Positions 34,873-47,340 of a DNA stretch of 64,000 bases are shown here, piece after piece. A program made the translations under genes and the position numbers. Source of the DNA: Dentipellis sp. KUC8613. Lineage: Eukaryota; Basidiomycota; Agaricomycetes; Russulales; Hericiaceae. The stretch's first letter is position 1, and every line of letters starts with the position of its first letter. The notes beneath the pieces were generated by a model, which saw only the letters and a list, made by a program, of their open reading frames with translations, had not been told where the DNA came from and ran no database searches. The stretch spans positions 124,001 through 188,000 of the forward strand of contig NSJX01000029.1 of assembly GCA_002286715.1 (NCBI GenBank), given 5' to 3'.

Positions 34873-36948
34873 TCAGCCCACCACAGGAAGGAGCATCTCC
34901 ATCTCCTGGCCCGCACACTGTCACCATGCGAATGATCAGTCTCGATGCGGCAGCCCACAGCACGCAAGCCGACGGAGGCAAGACACAAGACACAGGACAC
35001 AAGACACGCACCGAATGTTCCACGTCCTGCGCATCCGTCCCTGGGGGGAAGCGCAACGGCGACACGGCGAGAAGGCCCCATGCATCACGCTGCGGCGGGG
35101 GCACCGCTCCAGAGCAGTCGACGAGCGCCGCCGCGTCCTGCCCGTTCACAGCCAGCTTGCCCATCGCGGCGCGGAACGCGGCCATCATCGCGTCCTGCCT
35201 GCCTGCTGCCAATCAGCGCCCCTTGCGAGCCGAGCAGAAGCACCTGGGGACGAGACACACCGATGAATGCCGCCCATGCGCACGCCGTGCGCGGATGGCG
35301 CGCGAGCGCGGCGTCGGACGCGATGCGGAACTCGGCTGGGGAGGGCGAGCGCGCCGCGCCGTAGTGCGAGCCGTTCCCGTTCCCGTCTGCGCCCGGGCCT
35401 GGGTAGAGTGTTCCTTTGAGAAGCACCTGTGCCGCGCCAACACGAATGTCAATACCAGGATCGACACATTCTGTTTTCTGATGCATTAGAGGGAACGACA
35501 CGCACGTCGAGGTAGAACTGCGTGTCAAACGCCCCGGGCGTCATGTCGAGCGGCATCCCAGCAACGGCGGGGTCCAGCGTGCGCTGCCGCCCGATCGAGT
35601 GCGCCGCCATGAGCGCAACGGTGTCCTCGGGGGTGAACCCCGCGTCGCCCATCCGCTCGAGGATGTCCTCGGCCGCGAGGGACGGAGACGGATTCGCGTG
35701 CTGCGGGGCGGGAGCCTTCGCGTCGGGCCGGCCGGCGAGGAAGGGCAGGCGGGGCGCGCCCGGGCAGTTCGTGAGGGCGACGGCAGCCGCGAACTGGATC
35801 CTAAAAATACGGGCGGAACACCGCGCGTACGTTGACAGGTCGACGAAGTGAGCAGGTTGGTGGGCGTGCGTACATGTCTCCGTAGCCGACGCCGTGCCGG
35901 TCTGCGTACGACTTGAGTGCGTACCCTATCTCGTCGACGGCGTGGTTCTCCGCTGCGCGCCAGAGCTGAAGTCAGCACCCCGGCATACGGACGCAGGGAA
36001 TAGAGGGCGACTTGCGATATGCGAGCTCGACGTCGGCGAACATCAGTATGCTGCCATCTGCGGACCCACGCGCGTCAGTCAGGCTGGAACAGACAGCAGA
36101 CAGCCGCACTGAAGATCGAGGCTGGAGCGCGTACGTACCCGCACCACCGCCTCTGCGCGTTGAATATGCCAAGGAGGACCAGGACCGACACGCCAGAGAC
36201 GGTACACATGAGCACGGCCCCGTGCGCGGGCACAGACACGGAAGCGACGCACCCAAACGCCCCTTGAACTTCGACCTTGCGTGATCGACCGACCGCATCG
36301 TGGAAAGCGATCCTTACGGCCTCGAGTGCCTCCTGCTCGCAGCTGTGAGAGAACCTGTCGTGGCAAGGGACGGTGTCAAGCGTTAGCCTCTGATCCTCGG
36401 GCGTGTGCGCGTGAAACGGGGCTGCCGCCACATTCGCTGCAGACTTGGATATAGACGCAGAATGCAGGGTCGCGCGAGACGTAAGGGAGGCTGCTTACAG
36501 ATTGGCCTGCAGATCATCCTGGATCTGTACCGGCGCGTGAGCCTTCGAGAAGCACGCCCCATTATACGACACTGAAGGATCAGAGAGTCACCTCATACCA
36601 CACACAACACTCCGAGCGCAAATGCGAACGCAATCAAGCACCGAGCACGGCCACGGGCGAGTCAGCAGGGTTGGCGATAAGATGCCAGTCACGCGCGCAG
36701 CGGCGGCGGCACTGATTCATCGGTGTGCTCACCTGGTCGTCCACTGGCAGCACAGCGCTGGCGCTCCGGCACGGCGTGCGTTTCACGGACGCGCCTGGGC
36801 CCCGCGTGCAAGGGGAGAAAAGAAAGGAACGTCAGCACGCATCGCATCTTCCCAGCCGATAAGTCAGGCTGGCCATTGAATCGGCACCTTGCACGAGCCA
36901 TGGGAAGGCCGATAGCATGCTGATGACTTTTGTATACCCGAATTGCAT
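34873..36948 (-). CDS. Class II (fungal ligninase superfamily) peroxidase, generic type, possibly broken
   Basis: A signal-peptide exon (36888-36948) splices to ASVKRTPC (36733-36794). Conserved blocks follow: QDDLQANLF, EAVRIAFHDAVG (distal Arg and His), GGGADGSILMFADVELAY, NHAVDEIGYALKSYADRHGV, QFAAAVALTNCPGAPRL, VALMAAHSIGRQRTLDP (proximal heme His), TPGAFDTQFYLD, and a C-terminal EHSCAGQEMEMLLPVVG. By alignment to Mn-peroxidase only one of the three Mn-binding acidic residues is present (EQEALE has Gln at the first Glu, and the Asp after the proximal His is Arg). The position of the surface catalytic Trp of versatile/lignin peroxidases is Ala. A low-redox generic peroxidase is therefore indicated. 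Several junctions (after DDQ, after HDAVG, and before NHAVDEI) do not keep frame with ordinary GT-AG introns. The gene may be a pseudogene or use unusual sites. Confidence 0.75.
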
Positions 36949-37429
36949 CCGTGCTGTTGTGTGGTGCTCGTGCTTTGTTCTGTATATGGAGCCGCGCCGG
37001 GCGGCGTGTTCGAAGGAGCGACAAGAAAGGAGTGTGGCGTCGGTCAGCTGGCGGTGTGGATGTGGGCGTGGATGTCCTTCGACGTTGTGTTGAACGGCGG
37101 CGGCCGCGGGTGCGACGCGCGCCTGGCGTCGGGCCGAAAAAGGCAGGCATGCAAGAAACGTCAGGCCCGCGTGATCGGCTGGTCGAGGGGCTTGTCTGCC
37201 ATTAGGATACATGCCAATTACACTCTCCGGGGCACGCGGGCGCCCCTGCGCGAGTCCGAACTCCAACAAAGTTTCATATCATGTTCGGCAGAAAAAATGT
37301 GCCCGTCAGATCCCGCCTCGCGCTCGGTCTGCATGTCGGTAGATTACTGTATACTGTACAACGCGTTAGTAAAAAGTGCATGGAGGCCTCCTGCGGCCGC
37401 ATCTCGCCTCGTCTCGCCGACGCCGTTAA
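36949..37429. other. Intergenic region
   Basis: The promoter side of the peroxidase and the 3' flank of the next gene. Nothing recognisable. Confidence 0.4.
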
Positions 37430-39623
37430 TTACTTGTTTTTGTGCCGTGCGCCACGCGCGTGTTTGCGGATATATCTCCGTGCGCTGGGGACGCCGAACT
37501 GTCATGCCAGACGCCAGCGGGACGCACAGGCAGGTCTTACGTGAGTGGCGCATCACCGCACGAACGAATCGAACGACGCACCTGTATGACCGGATAGAGT
37601 ACGAGCAGCGAGGCACCGACCGCCCACGCATACCGGACCGTCCTTGGGAAGGGCTCCGGGAAGTGGCCCTTGCTCCATTTGAAGATCACGAGCAGCTCTG
37701 TGCCGATGGTGGCGAGCAGCAGCCAGACGTGCTGACCCATGCGCACCGCTTTCCTGATCACATCACCGATCCGACGTTAGCTCGCGCGCAATAGTATGCA
37801 CATCGTGATACGCGGGCGGTGGGACGCACTTGGGATTATTGATGTACTGGTAGAGCTCCCGAACAGCGGGAAGCGCGCAGAGAAACACGCCGGCGAGCCT
37901 CGCGATGACGAACGGGTGATCAGGCTCCATCCAGAGCAGCGCCTGCGCCGACATCGATGTCAGCCTGTTTCATGTATCACAGTGGCGCGCGGGGACATCA
38001 GATAGGACCGACCTTCAGATAGAACGGATTCAACTCCGCTGCCAAAAACACGGCGAGAAGCAGCACGACCGTGACATAGTGCAAAAAGGACGCGGTCCCG
38101 TGCCAGTGGAACGCAGTGAAGTCGTGGGGCGAAAACTGCGTCAGAACGCGCTTCGTTTTGGAGCGGATCCCGCGGCTCTGGCGGAAGCCGCGCCAGGTGT
38201 AATGCTGCGGAGGAGCCTTCCGGAAGCTGTCAAACTGGCGCAGGGGAAGCCACCCTCACCTTGACTTCGAAGTACTGACACGCCTTCATGCCTGGTCGAA
38301 GACAACGGTCACCATCGAACTTTCGCACCGAAGAAAAAATGCCATAACGCACCAAGATACGTCCCCAGCCAATTGCATATCAGGACGTCCAGGATCCACT
38401 TGGTGCGACCTGCGTGTCAGGCATGCAAGGGTGAGAAAGCAAATTACCACATACATGATCCCACCAGCACTAAAAGCAGCTTAAATGAAGTGATGTGCGC
38501 GAATCTGACGGCCGGACACACCTCGGCAAAGTTAGCGAGCTGATGCTGGAGACTGTACTCCGCAAACTCAAACGCGATGCTCAGAATCTACGCGGGAGGC
38601 AAAATCGAATCAGACAGCGCACAGGCACCCGAGCACAGGCGTGCAGGGACGCTGATAGACAGATATATACCCAGCAGAACCAGTAATCGCGCAGGATAAG
38701 GGCCTTCCCGAACCATCCTAGCGCATGCGCCAAGCAGAAGATGTCGATTGCGTCCTGAAGGGGGAGTACCTGGGCTCAGCAACGGCACAGGGATCCGCGG
38801 GAGCATGGGAGAATACACACCCAGACGTTTGACGGCGTGAGGGCACAGTTCTCTGCGTAGCTTTTCTCGGGCAGCGGTTTGCCCAAGTTCGAGTCGAGGT
38901 AGGTCATCATGAGGCGTGCGGACCCCAGGTCCTGGAATAGAAGAAAGACCAGGGCGAGTTCGTAGAGGAGATTAATTCCGAGGACGACGCGCCAGAAGGC
39001 AGGGTGCGGTCGAACGAACGGTCCGTCACGGAACTGGATCATCGAGAACACGAGGAAGCTGACGATGGCAGCATACGCTCCACTGGAGGCAACAGTTCCC
39101 GGTGAGCACGAGCAAAACCAGGGTCGTAAGGAAGAACATACACCCTCCGTTTGTCCCGCCCCTCCTCCAGCACATCTTGTGTAGTGGCAATGTATCCTAG
39201 CGCGGCTAGCGCGAGCGCAAGGGTGGTCAATGTGATGGGCTTGTAGAAGAACCTGCCGCGCGGTGGATTAGCAGAGCCAGGAATACATCCGAAAGCAACA
39301 CGCGTACTCAACACTGGTATCTTGTTTCTCTTGGAACGGTTCTATTCGTGTATATGGCTCCGTGCGATCAGCCTTCCATACACAATACGCACTTCCTTGT
39401 CAGTGCTCCAACCTATCCACACGAGAAGCGTCACATACGTCGTACCCTGGAGCACACCAATCAGCACGACCCCAATACCTCGCAAAGTGGGAACGCACGC
39501 ACATCGAACCGGAATCCCATCGACACCTGGCTGTGGCTCGGGCTCAGGCGCGGACTGAATAGCCGCGTCGGACTCCTCGACCGGCGAAGTGGGCGACAAT
39601 TCCGCGTCTTCCTCTTGCGACAT
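37430..39623 (-). CDS. Phosphatidylserine synthase, base-exchange (PTDSS) type
   Basis: A multi-exon membrane protein. It starts at 39623 with an acidic N-terminus and ends with FGVPSARRYIRKHARG and a basic tail (stop at 37430). Diagnostic family segments occur across exons: [111 protein letters not shown], GTYLG, and SPHDFTAFHWHGTASFLHYV. These match the animal/plant PTDSS family, which swaps the head group of existing phospholipids for serine in the ER, rather than the CDP-diacylglycerol-dependent CHO1 type. I did not resolve every exon edge near the N-terminus (39300-39560). Confidence 0.9.
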
Positions 39624-40274
39624 GGTTTCTGCAAGCTACAGCGTAATGGTGAGCTCTGATATCGAGTGCGCTGTGGTGGACGTTGGCAACGTTGGTTTGC
39701 CGCTGCAGTGCAGGGACATCACGACTCCACCGCGGCGCGACAAATGCGTGGTGCACGTGCCGCACGTGGAATTTCAAATTCCCGAATACCCAGAATTACC
39801 GCGACGAACCGCTCGACGAACGTTCTTCACCAGGACCACAGACAGGACCGTGCATCGAGTCACCCAATGCTATCATCTCGTCCTCAAATTAGCCGTGGTT
39901 TGGCGGCAGACTGCAATGCACCTGTCGGTTATGGTACATGCAGGAACAAAGCCGGGCGATGGCGCCGGCATTGCCATACACAATATGGACCTATTTAGTG
40001 TAGACGTCTACATGAACGCCGGGCGCGTATCATCATTCACGATCATACATCGTCTTCTTGCGTGCATCATCAGGGGGGCCCTGAAGGCGACCCCCGTTCT
40101 CAAGAACGTCTTTGGAACGTCTTCTATCTTTCTTCTAGGCACCTCGTGTATTTGCACTTGTGTATACACTCGTATTCTGCCGCACACCAGCTGGCAATCG
40201 CAGATGCCACGGGGCGGCGGCGTAGGGTGTGAAAGGACGCTATATTCATCATCATGAAGGAACGTTCCGAGGGC

Positions 40275-40330
40275 ACCAGAACCAGAACCATACCCATAGC
40301 CAGAGCCAGAGCCAGAACCCGAACCAGAAT
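40275..40330. repeat. Degenerate (AGAACC/AGAGCC)n hexanucleotide tract
   Basis: Repeated CAGAACC, CAGAGCC and CATACC hexamers. The same motif recurs at 42848-42878, 2.5 kb away, also in plus orientation. Confidence 0.8.
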
Positions 40331-42597
40331 GCTGATAGCACATCATCGCGGCTGCATGACGCGCGCGGGAAGGCTGGGCTGAACCTTGAGGGCACTCTAT
40401 CTGACGGGCATACAGAGCCCGACGGCAGCGTACGCTACAAGGCTATCCCAGAACTTCATTTGCGCACCATGCCGTGATAATGACCACGCCAGCCCCGGCC
40501 CCCAGGCGTGCACGTCTGCTCCGCCCCGTCGTAATTATGGCCCCACGTAACGCGCCAGCTCCGATGACCATCGGGGCTCCGAGTGCATCCCGGAATTAAG
40601 GGCTCCTTCTGCAATTAAAAAACTCTCGTCACCACGACTTACGCACCTTAACGGATCGCAGGGAACACAGGCAGCAATGAACACGAAACATGGAACCTGT
40701 TCATAACATTCCGCGCGTATTGCATTGCCAGGACATACTAGGTTCAAGAAGGACACCGGGATAAGTCGCGGGAACGCGCAGATGGAACTACACACCGATC
40801 CAGGACCTGCCCTTACACCCATCCAGCAATTTGATTTGCGGGATTTCCTCTTCGGGCGGATCGCTGCAGCCTGGAGGCCCGTCCTCGGGGGTACCTCTGC
40901 GCCCGCCTACGAGGTGCCCCCGGCGCGCACCGCGTCATCGCTGCGCCATTCCCATCCCCCGCCGCCACCCCAGTCCTGGCACCCGAGTCGAACGCCGGAC
41001 GAGAACGCACGCACTTGCCTGCGAACGCAAACCTAGAACCTTAAGCACCCAACCCGGGCCCTACCTGGACGGTTCGCAAAACGTCCGCACGCGCGTGGCA
41101 TCCCCCCAGTGGCCGATGGCTCGCAGTCGACGTCGATGCCTCGCGCCCGGATGCGCGATGCTGCACGGTGCACGCGGGCCCGCAGCAACGCGATAGGCAA
41201 CGCGATACGCATCGTGCGATCGCAGACGCGAGCCTATCCCTCCTCGCGTACTGCCTGCTGCGCGCATCGTGCGTGCATGTGCGCGTGCGCCGTTCCGCCA
41301 GGGGAGCCGTGCCCCGGCCTGGCACTGGGACTTCCCACTTCTGCCTGCGAGGCCTTCTGAACCCGGGGCACGAGGCATGAGCTCACCGCTGCGGACGCAA
41401 TAGGCATAAGCTGCATCCGCGTCCTCGAGCGCGAAAACACGCTGCATCCCCCGCGTCCGCCTGCACGGCCAATCCGCGGTGTGCGATAAGCCACCAACCA
41501 CGCACGGGATTTCTCCGTCCCCAGTGCATCCCGCGTCCGCGCTGCAGATAAGGTGAACGAGGGTGCTGAGCATCACGGTTGCGCGGGCTAGGTTTAGCGT
41601 TGCACTCAGCGGCCGTCCGAATTGCAAATGCCCGTAGCCTTTTGGATTTGGTATCTGGCATCTGGCATCTCGAATTGGGTTCTCTGGTGCCGATTCGATT
41701 CGATGATGCGCCGCGCTGCAAGTGATGACATCGCGCATCGTGTATCGCGGGGGCGGATGGCAGACGGCGTGTTTCCATAGCAGGCCGCGCGCCCGCGTTG
41801 CTAGCAATGTCCTCCCGGGATGGCATAGCGCGGATGGTAGCCAGGTGCAGGCGAGCACGTAGACTCCACGCTCCGCTCAGAGATTGACACGCCTATCTGA
41901 CTCGGACGCGGGACTTCCGATTGTGCTCTTCCGTTGCTGCAGCTGCTGCGACTGCTGCTGCAAACCGAATCAACTAGACAGTGGTCAATGGAATTAATAG
42001 CGCATGATAAGGATAAGAGAACCGCACGGTCGCCGCGGAGTACCTGGTGCCACTGCGCCACCGACTAGAGCCAGCTCGCAGACGCTGCACCATAAATCCT
42101 GCCGGCACGACACGCGGATCCGCACCGCTCTCCACGACTGTATGCAAGTCGCAAGTCCCTAGCACTAAACCCACAAAAGAAAAATTAGCACGAGGAACCA
42201 TGAAACGATAAACGACAAACGGCAAACGACAACCGACAAACCGAACTACCCAGCAACCCATCACCAACGCACACCCCCACCAGAAAAAAAAAACCACCGC
42301 GCACCGCACCTGGACATACACACCCTCCCCCCTCCTCGCCCTCGCCCGATTCCGCCAACCGCTGACGGCACCGCCCGCGCGGGAGAAGCACGCGATGTCC
42401 GTGCAGCGGCGCCCAGGCCCTTCGCGCTAGCTCTAGCTCTAGCTTGCCCCGGCGAATCGCGAATCGCGAATCGCGTCCAGTCACCAGTCGCCGGTCAGCA
42501 GCCTGATCCGGAACGGCGCATTCAATTGCGTCCGGATCTGTCTCTGTCTGCAGAAGCGCCCGCGCGGGAGGGGGAACGGGGGGTAGGCGGGTGCCGC

Positions 42598-42633
42598 GCG
42601 GTCTGCGGTCTGCGGTCTGCGGTCTGCAGTCTG
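42598..42633. repeat. Tandem 7-mer (GCGGTCT)n
   Basis: Four perfect GCGGTCT units followed by one variant with CAGTCT. A CGAATCG run, three units, lies about 130 bp upstream. Confidence 0.8.
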
Positions 42634-42847
42634 AGATCTCAGGCTGCAGATGCACGCACGGGCAGCCATGAGAAGGCTCTGCGTCTGTCTGTCTATGCGC
42701 GGACGCCGATGTCCTCGGCAGACGCAGACATGCGCGCGGATACATAGACTGTCACAGTTGACATCCACCACGGACCGTAACAGACGGGAGGGATGGGCGC
42801 GCCGTGCGCGGGGTGCGGGGCGCAGGAGGCAGGCACTGGCAGGCGGA

Positions 42848-42878
42848 CCAGAACCAGAACCAGAGCCAGAACCCGAAG
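42848..42878. repeat. Degenerate CAGAACC hexanucleotide tract, second copy
   Basis: The same motif family as the tract at 40275. Confidence 0.75.
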
Positions 42879-44589
42879 CATGACGGTGTCCGTTACGCGC
42901 ACGCACGGTGCCTGCGCAAACATAGACGCGTCACCGACAGGAGAGAGAGGGTCATACTTACGCACCGAGGCTCGAGATTCGGAGGTGCAGATGTGCTGCA
43001 GCAGCGGCTTGGCGGTCCCACGTCCGTCGGGGTCGCTGCGTTCGGTTCTGCGAACCTGTCGCTGTCGCTGTCGACGAAGTTGTTGGTGCCGCGTCTGTTT
43101 ATGTTTCTGTGCATCTGCTCCCTGGCCCTAAACTGCCCTGAGTGCAAAGTTCAAAGTTCAAAGTTAGCTCTGAGCACCGAGTTCCCCGCAGAAGCAGCCC
43201 GAGTGCCTACGCACCAGACCAGACCCGAGCCCCAAGCCCCATGGCCATCCCGCATCTCCCGAATCGCGACCCGCGACGTCGCGGTTCGTGCCTCAGCACC
43301 GTCCCTCCGTTCGCGCCCCCTTCTCCCTCCCCCTTCTCCTTCTCGCCCTCCCCTCGCCCTCCCCCCTCCGCCACGTGCGCGACATACGAACCGGCATCCC
43401 CAGGCACGCGACGAACCGCCCGCGAAAGGCAACAGTCACAGCTACATTGTACCCGCCCACCATCTGCATCTGCATCTGCATCTCTGCCGCACGGGCGAAC
43501 GGGTGCATGGGCCCGGCGGGCCGCCTGCCGCTGTTCCATTCTGCGTGGTGTTGTGTTCCAGTGCTGCTCGGGTCGAGATGCGGGCGCTGTATAGTGTATA
43601 GGCGGTGCATGGATTTGATTGGGGTGTGGCGTATGTAGCATATGCATGCGGGAGCTGGCGAGTGGCGAGTGGACAATGGCAGTGGATAGAATATGCCGGC
43701 AGGTGCAGTCATGCAGATCTGGGTGAGCAAGAAACGTAGGCAGTACTTAGCCAGTAGCACGCGTACTGATACATCCACGCACCGCGGTCATAGTCTGTCC
43801 AGCCATCGTCATCCATCGAGTGTGGTTAGTCATGTCCATATAGACCTCCCGCCCTCGGCGAATCCACGCTCCACGCCGCCTTTGCGTTCCCCCGAATTAT
43901 ACCGTAGCCACGCACCGTGCGCCATGCGTCCCTGCGTCCCTGCGTATGCCGCCGCGCTCGATTGGCTTGGCTCATCCAATTAGGCTCCGCGCATTCATGC
44001 GATCTCGCGTGCGTGTGGCCGATCACTGGCACGTCCGCCAGGGCCGATGCGTGCGTTAATGAAGATGAAGACGGCATGGCGCATGGGACGCGGAGGACGG
44101 GCCTGCTTTGTTCTGTTGGGGGACACTCGTTAGTGCTTACCACGGTCACGGACTCCGAGCGGTATAACGAGCGAATACATAAAGTGAACCAACCCCGCGC
44201 CGTGAGCGAACCACTCGAGGCCGGCGAACCGGTTCGCTGGCATTTTGCGTCCGCGTCGAGGAAATCATATATTGTGGCAGCCAATAAGGGCAAGGAGGGG
44301 TTCTGAATCGATCGCGGTATTTATAATAGTATTTACTGTGTATGTGTATGTAAGGCAGTAAGTACGTACGTACGCGTGTTGTTGATATTGGTTTGCGACC
44401 CCGCAGATGGGCGCCTCCGCGTCCGCCTCCGGATCTGTGGGCACGAATTTGCCTCCGTCGATGCTGTTGCTGTATATAATTTGTGTAGACGTATTTGAAT
44501 CTACGTAGGTGCGTGCAATTTCAATATGCTGGATTGACTCTGACTCGAAGCTATTTGATTTCAAGTTCGCGCACCGAGGAAGCAAAAAA

Positions 44590-44645
44590 TTGTCGCTTCC
44601 GCGGGAGTCGAGCTCGCAAGGGGCAGCGAGGCCCTATCATGAGTA
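44590..44645 (-). other. tRNA-like 3' half (fragment)
   Basis: Read on the minus strand there is a CTCATGA loop (CAT in anticodon position), a T-arm-like GCGAG-CTCGACT-CCCGC with one mismatch, an acceptor-like GGAAGCGACA, and then TTTTTT at 44584-44589. No matching 5' acceptor strand or D-arm was found upstream, so this is at best a relic. Confidence 0.25.
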
Positions 44646-46177
44646 CGTATGCACGCATCAGATTCGCTCGCCATGGGATCCAAAAAGGAAAGCGTTGTTT
44701 TCCATTCTGCGTACTCCGCATTCCGCATTCCGCATTCTGTTTTCCTGCAGCTCAGAGCTGCCCCTCGTTCTATTTTTCCATCCTGCATTCCGTGTGCGCT
44801 TTCTGCACTCTGCTTTCCAAAAAGCTGCGCATACGTACGTACGTACGTGTTTGCATGACGCGCGTCGCGTTCCGAGTCGATTCCATCCCGCTGCGCTCAC
44901 CCCTTTTCCATTCCCGTTTCCGTTTCTGTTCATGTTTTCTATATTCTATATTCCATGCACGCGCGACACACGACACGCAGCTCGCACATCATCCGAATCC
45001 GAATCCGAATCTGATGGCCCCGCATCAGACCGCGCCCGCGCCCACGTCCGCGCATCTGTGTTCCGTCATTACACTACCATCACCATTCACCTCTCACTCT
45101 CACTCTCACTCTATTTCGCGTTCGCGTCCACGAGGATCCTGATCTGCGCGTACGTACGGTATGCGTGCCTGCCTGCCTTTTCGCCGAGAACCCCAGCCTC
45201 TGTATCCGTCCGTCGCCCGCCTCCCGATGCACGACGTCCGACGGCCGAAATCGCGCGGGTGCAATCCCAAGCCTCGAGCCTCGAGCCTCCTCGGGATCAC
45301 GCACTAGACCCAGACCGCCATCGCCTCTCGAGCCCGAATACAGTAACTTACCAGAGCTCGAGCCCGAATACTACTTACCTGATTGCACTCACACGCCCGC
45401 GGGCCCGCCATGCCACTGCCACTGCCGCTCGGTACTGAGGCCTGAGGCCCGTACTGTATACTGCACAACTCGCCGCACGCCGTGCCGCGTACACGCCGAG
45501 CGAGCGAGCGAGCGAGTCCGAGTCGATTCTTCCATGCAGCACGTCCACGGTCCGGCGTGCAGAGCACCGGCCACCCATCCACCCATCCGTTCTCGTCAGA
45601 CGGGCGCGGCGACTTAGCGTACGCGTACCTATTCGTTTTTGTTTTCCTTTTCCTTTTCCTCGTCCAGAACCGGAAATCGACGCGAGGAGTCCAGCGCTCT
45701 GGGATCCTCGCGTCGTCGACGTCGTGCGCGCAACGCCCCTTTCCCTTTCCCTTTTCCTGCCTACGACATGCAAAAAAGAACGCATCCACTGCATCCACAT
45801 CCACATCCACATCGGGCCCCTCGGAATCCCAACGGGCATTGACACGGGCATTGACAGGTCACGCGTCACCGGTCACGGACCAGATCGATGCCAGATCCAG
45901 GCTGTGTGTGTACTGTGTACATGTCCGCACCCGCACCCGAGTTCGAGTGGGAAGTCTAACGCGCGAGGCGTAAGGTGGAAGGCGGGCCCCGCGCGTTGAT
46001 CCGGGTCGAGGCTCTAGATCTCCTGCACAGTCGGTGGTTCGTGGTTCTGAGTGAGAGGACGTACCGGTACGCGATGTGGGTCCAGCATCCAGAGCTGCAC
46101 GCTCTCAATTGCGACATGGACACATGCAGCTGCACAGCGATCGCCACGCCTGACAGGATCGCGGATCGCCAGCGGTC

Positions 46178-46228
46178 AGATAATGATAATGATTATGATT
46201 ATGATTATGATAGAGGATAGAGGATAGA
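46178..46228. repeat. (ATAATG)(ATTATG)n and (AGAGGAT)n microsatellite
   Basis: Two adjacent short arrays: TAATGAT/TATGAT units followed by two AGAGGAT units. Confidence 0.8.
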
Positions 46229-46893
46229 GCCCGTCCGCGCCCCCGCCTCCATCACGGTTTACGGTGATAATCACCAGATTCCGAACGCAGTGGCGGGCGC
46301 GGGCGCTGGGACGTCCGGCGATAGCACCAGGTACGCGCGCTCCTTCAAGCTTCAAGTTCAAGTTCAAGTTGTCCATGCGTCTGTTTCTCCCCTGTTCGTC
46401 CATCTTCGCGTTTAGCCAGCACCGTGCGCGCGGCCAGCGTATGCGTGTAAGAGCGAAACAAACGCCTGCGTACCATACGCAGGCATATGCGTATTGGCTT
46501 ACCTACGCCTCCGGGCGCGCCTCAACGAACGAACGAGCGAACGCAACGCACGCACGCACGCAACTCAAAACCCAGCATCCTCGGGCCCGGGCCCGGAGGC
46601 TTAGAGACAACGCCCAGAGCGGCGCGCGTACCCACGGACGCGGGACACGGACATACACACAGACACAGGCGTCGACGTGCGGGCGCTGGAGATGAAGATT
46701 AATGCAATGCAATGCAAAGTACGGTGCCTCGCCTGCACGATCCGAATCCAAACGCAAACGCGCGTGAAGCTTCGGCCGCGTCTTACTCTTAGTCGTACTC
46801 CGCAGATTCAGGCTCCAGCTCGGATCTGTACATGTGCGTCCCTGGATTCGCATCTCCATCTTGCATCTTGCATCTTCCCCGCACGCGCACGGG

Positions 46894-46914
46894 GGACACG
46901 ACACGACACGACAC
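46894..46914. repeat. (ACACG)n microsatellite
   Basis: Four consecutive ACACG pentamers. Confidence 0.75.
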
Positions 46915-47223
46915 GCGACGGAGTGTACCTGGGTTCCCGCAGGCTGAAGACAGGACAGGACGGGCTGATCGTGATGGGGCCGGGCACTGTCAGCCTGCAG
47001 TCAAGAGAGAGAGCGCCTTCTGCGTTTCGCCGTGGCGTGCGTATACACTACGGTACACGACGGCGTGCGAGGCTCTCTGAATCTGCGACTGATCATATGC
47101 ATATAGACCGGTACCCCAACCGCGGCGGTATGCGTACGCTCCGCGGCCGTGGGTGCGTGCCTGCATGACGTGCATACCTGGGCGACAGCTGCCAGCTGCA
47201 TCTGGGGGATAGACAGCCAGGCT

Positions 47224-47340
47224 GAGTGAGTGAGTGAGTGACTGATGGATAGATAGATAGACACGCACAGAGACGGACGGACGGACGGACGCGTCAAAGG
47301 GAATCAGGACAGGAATCAGGAATCAGGAATCAGGAATCAG
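47224..47340. repeat. Cluster of four different microsatellites
   Basis: Within about 115 bp lie (GAGT)n, (ATAG)n, (ACGG)n and (GAATCAG)n arrays in succession, each with three to five units. Confidence 0.85.

Noticed and set aside
41061..41858. 265-codon minus-strand frame in the gene desert
   Set aside because: Overlapped by open frames of similar length on other frames; no domain; typical of GC-rich chance.
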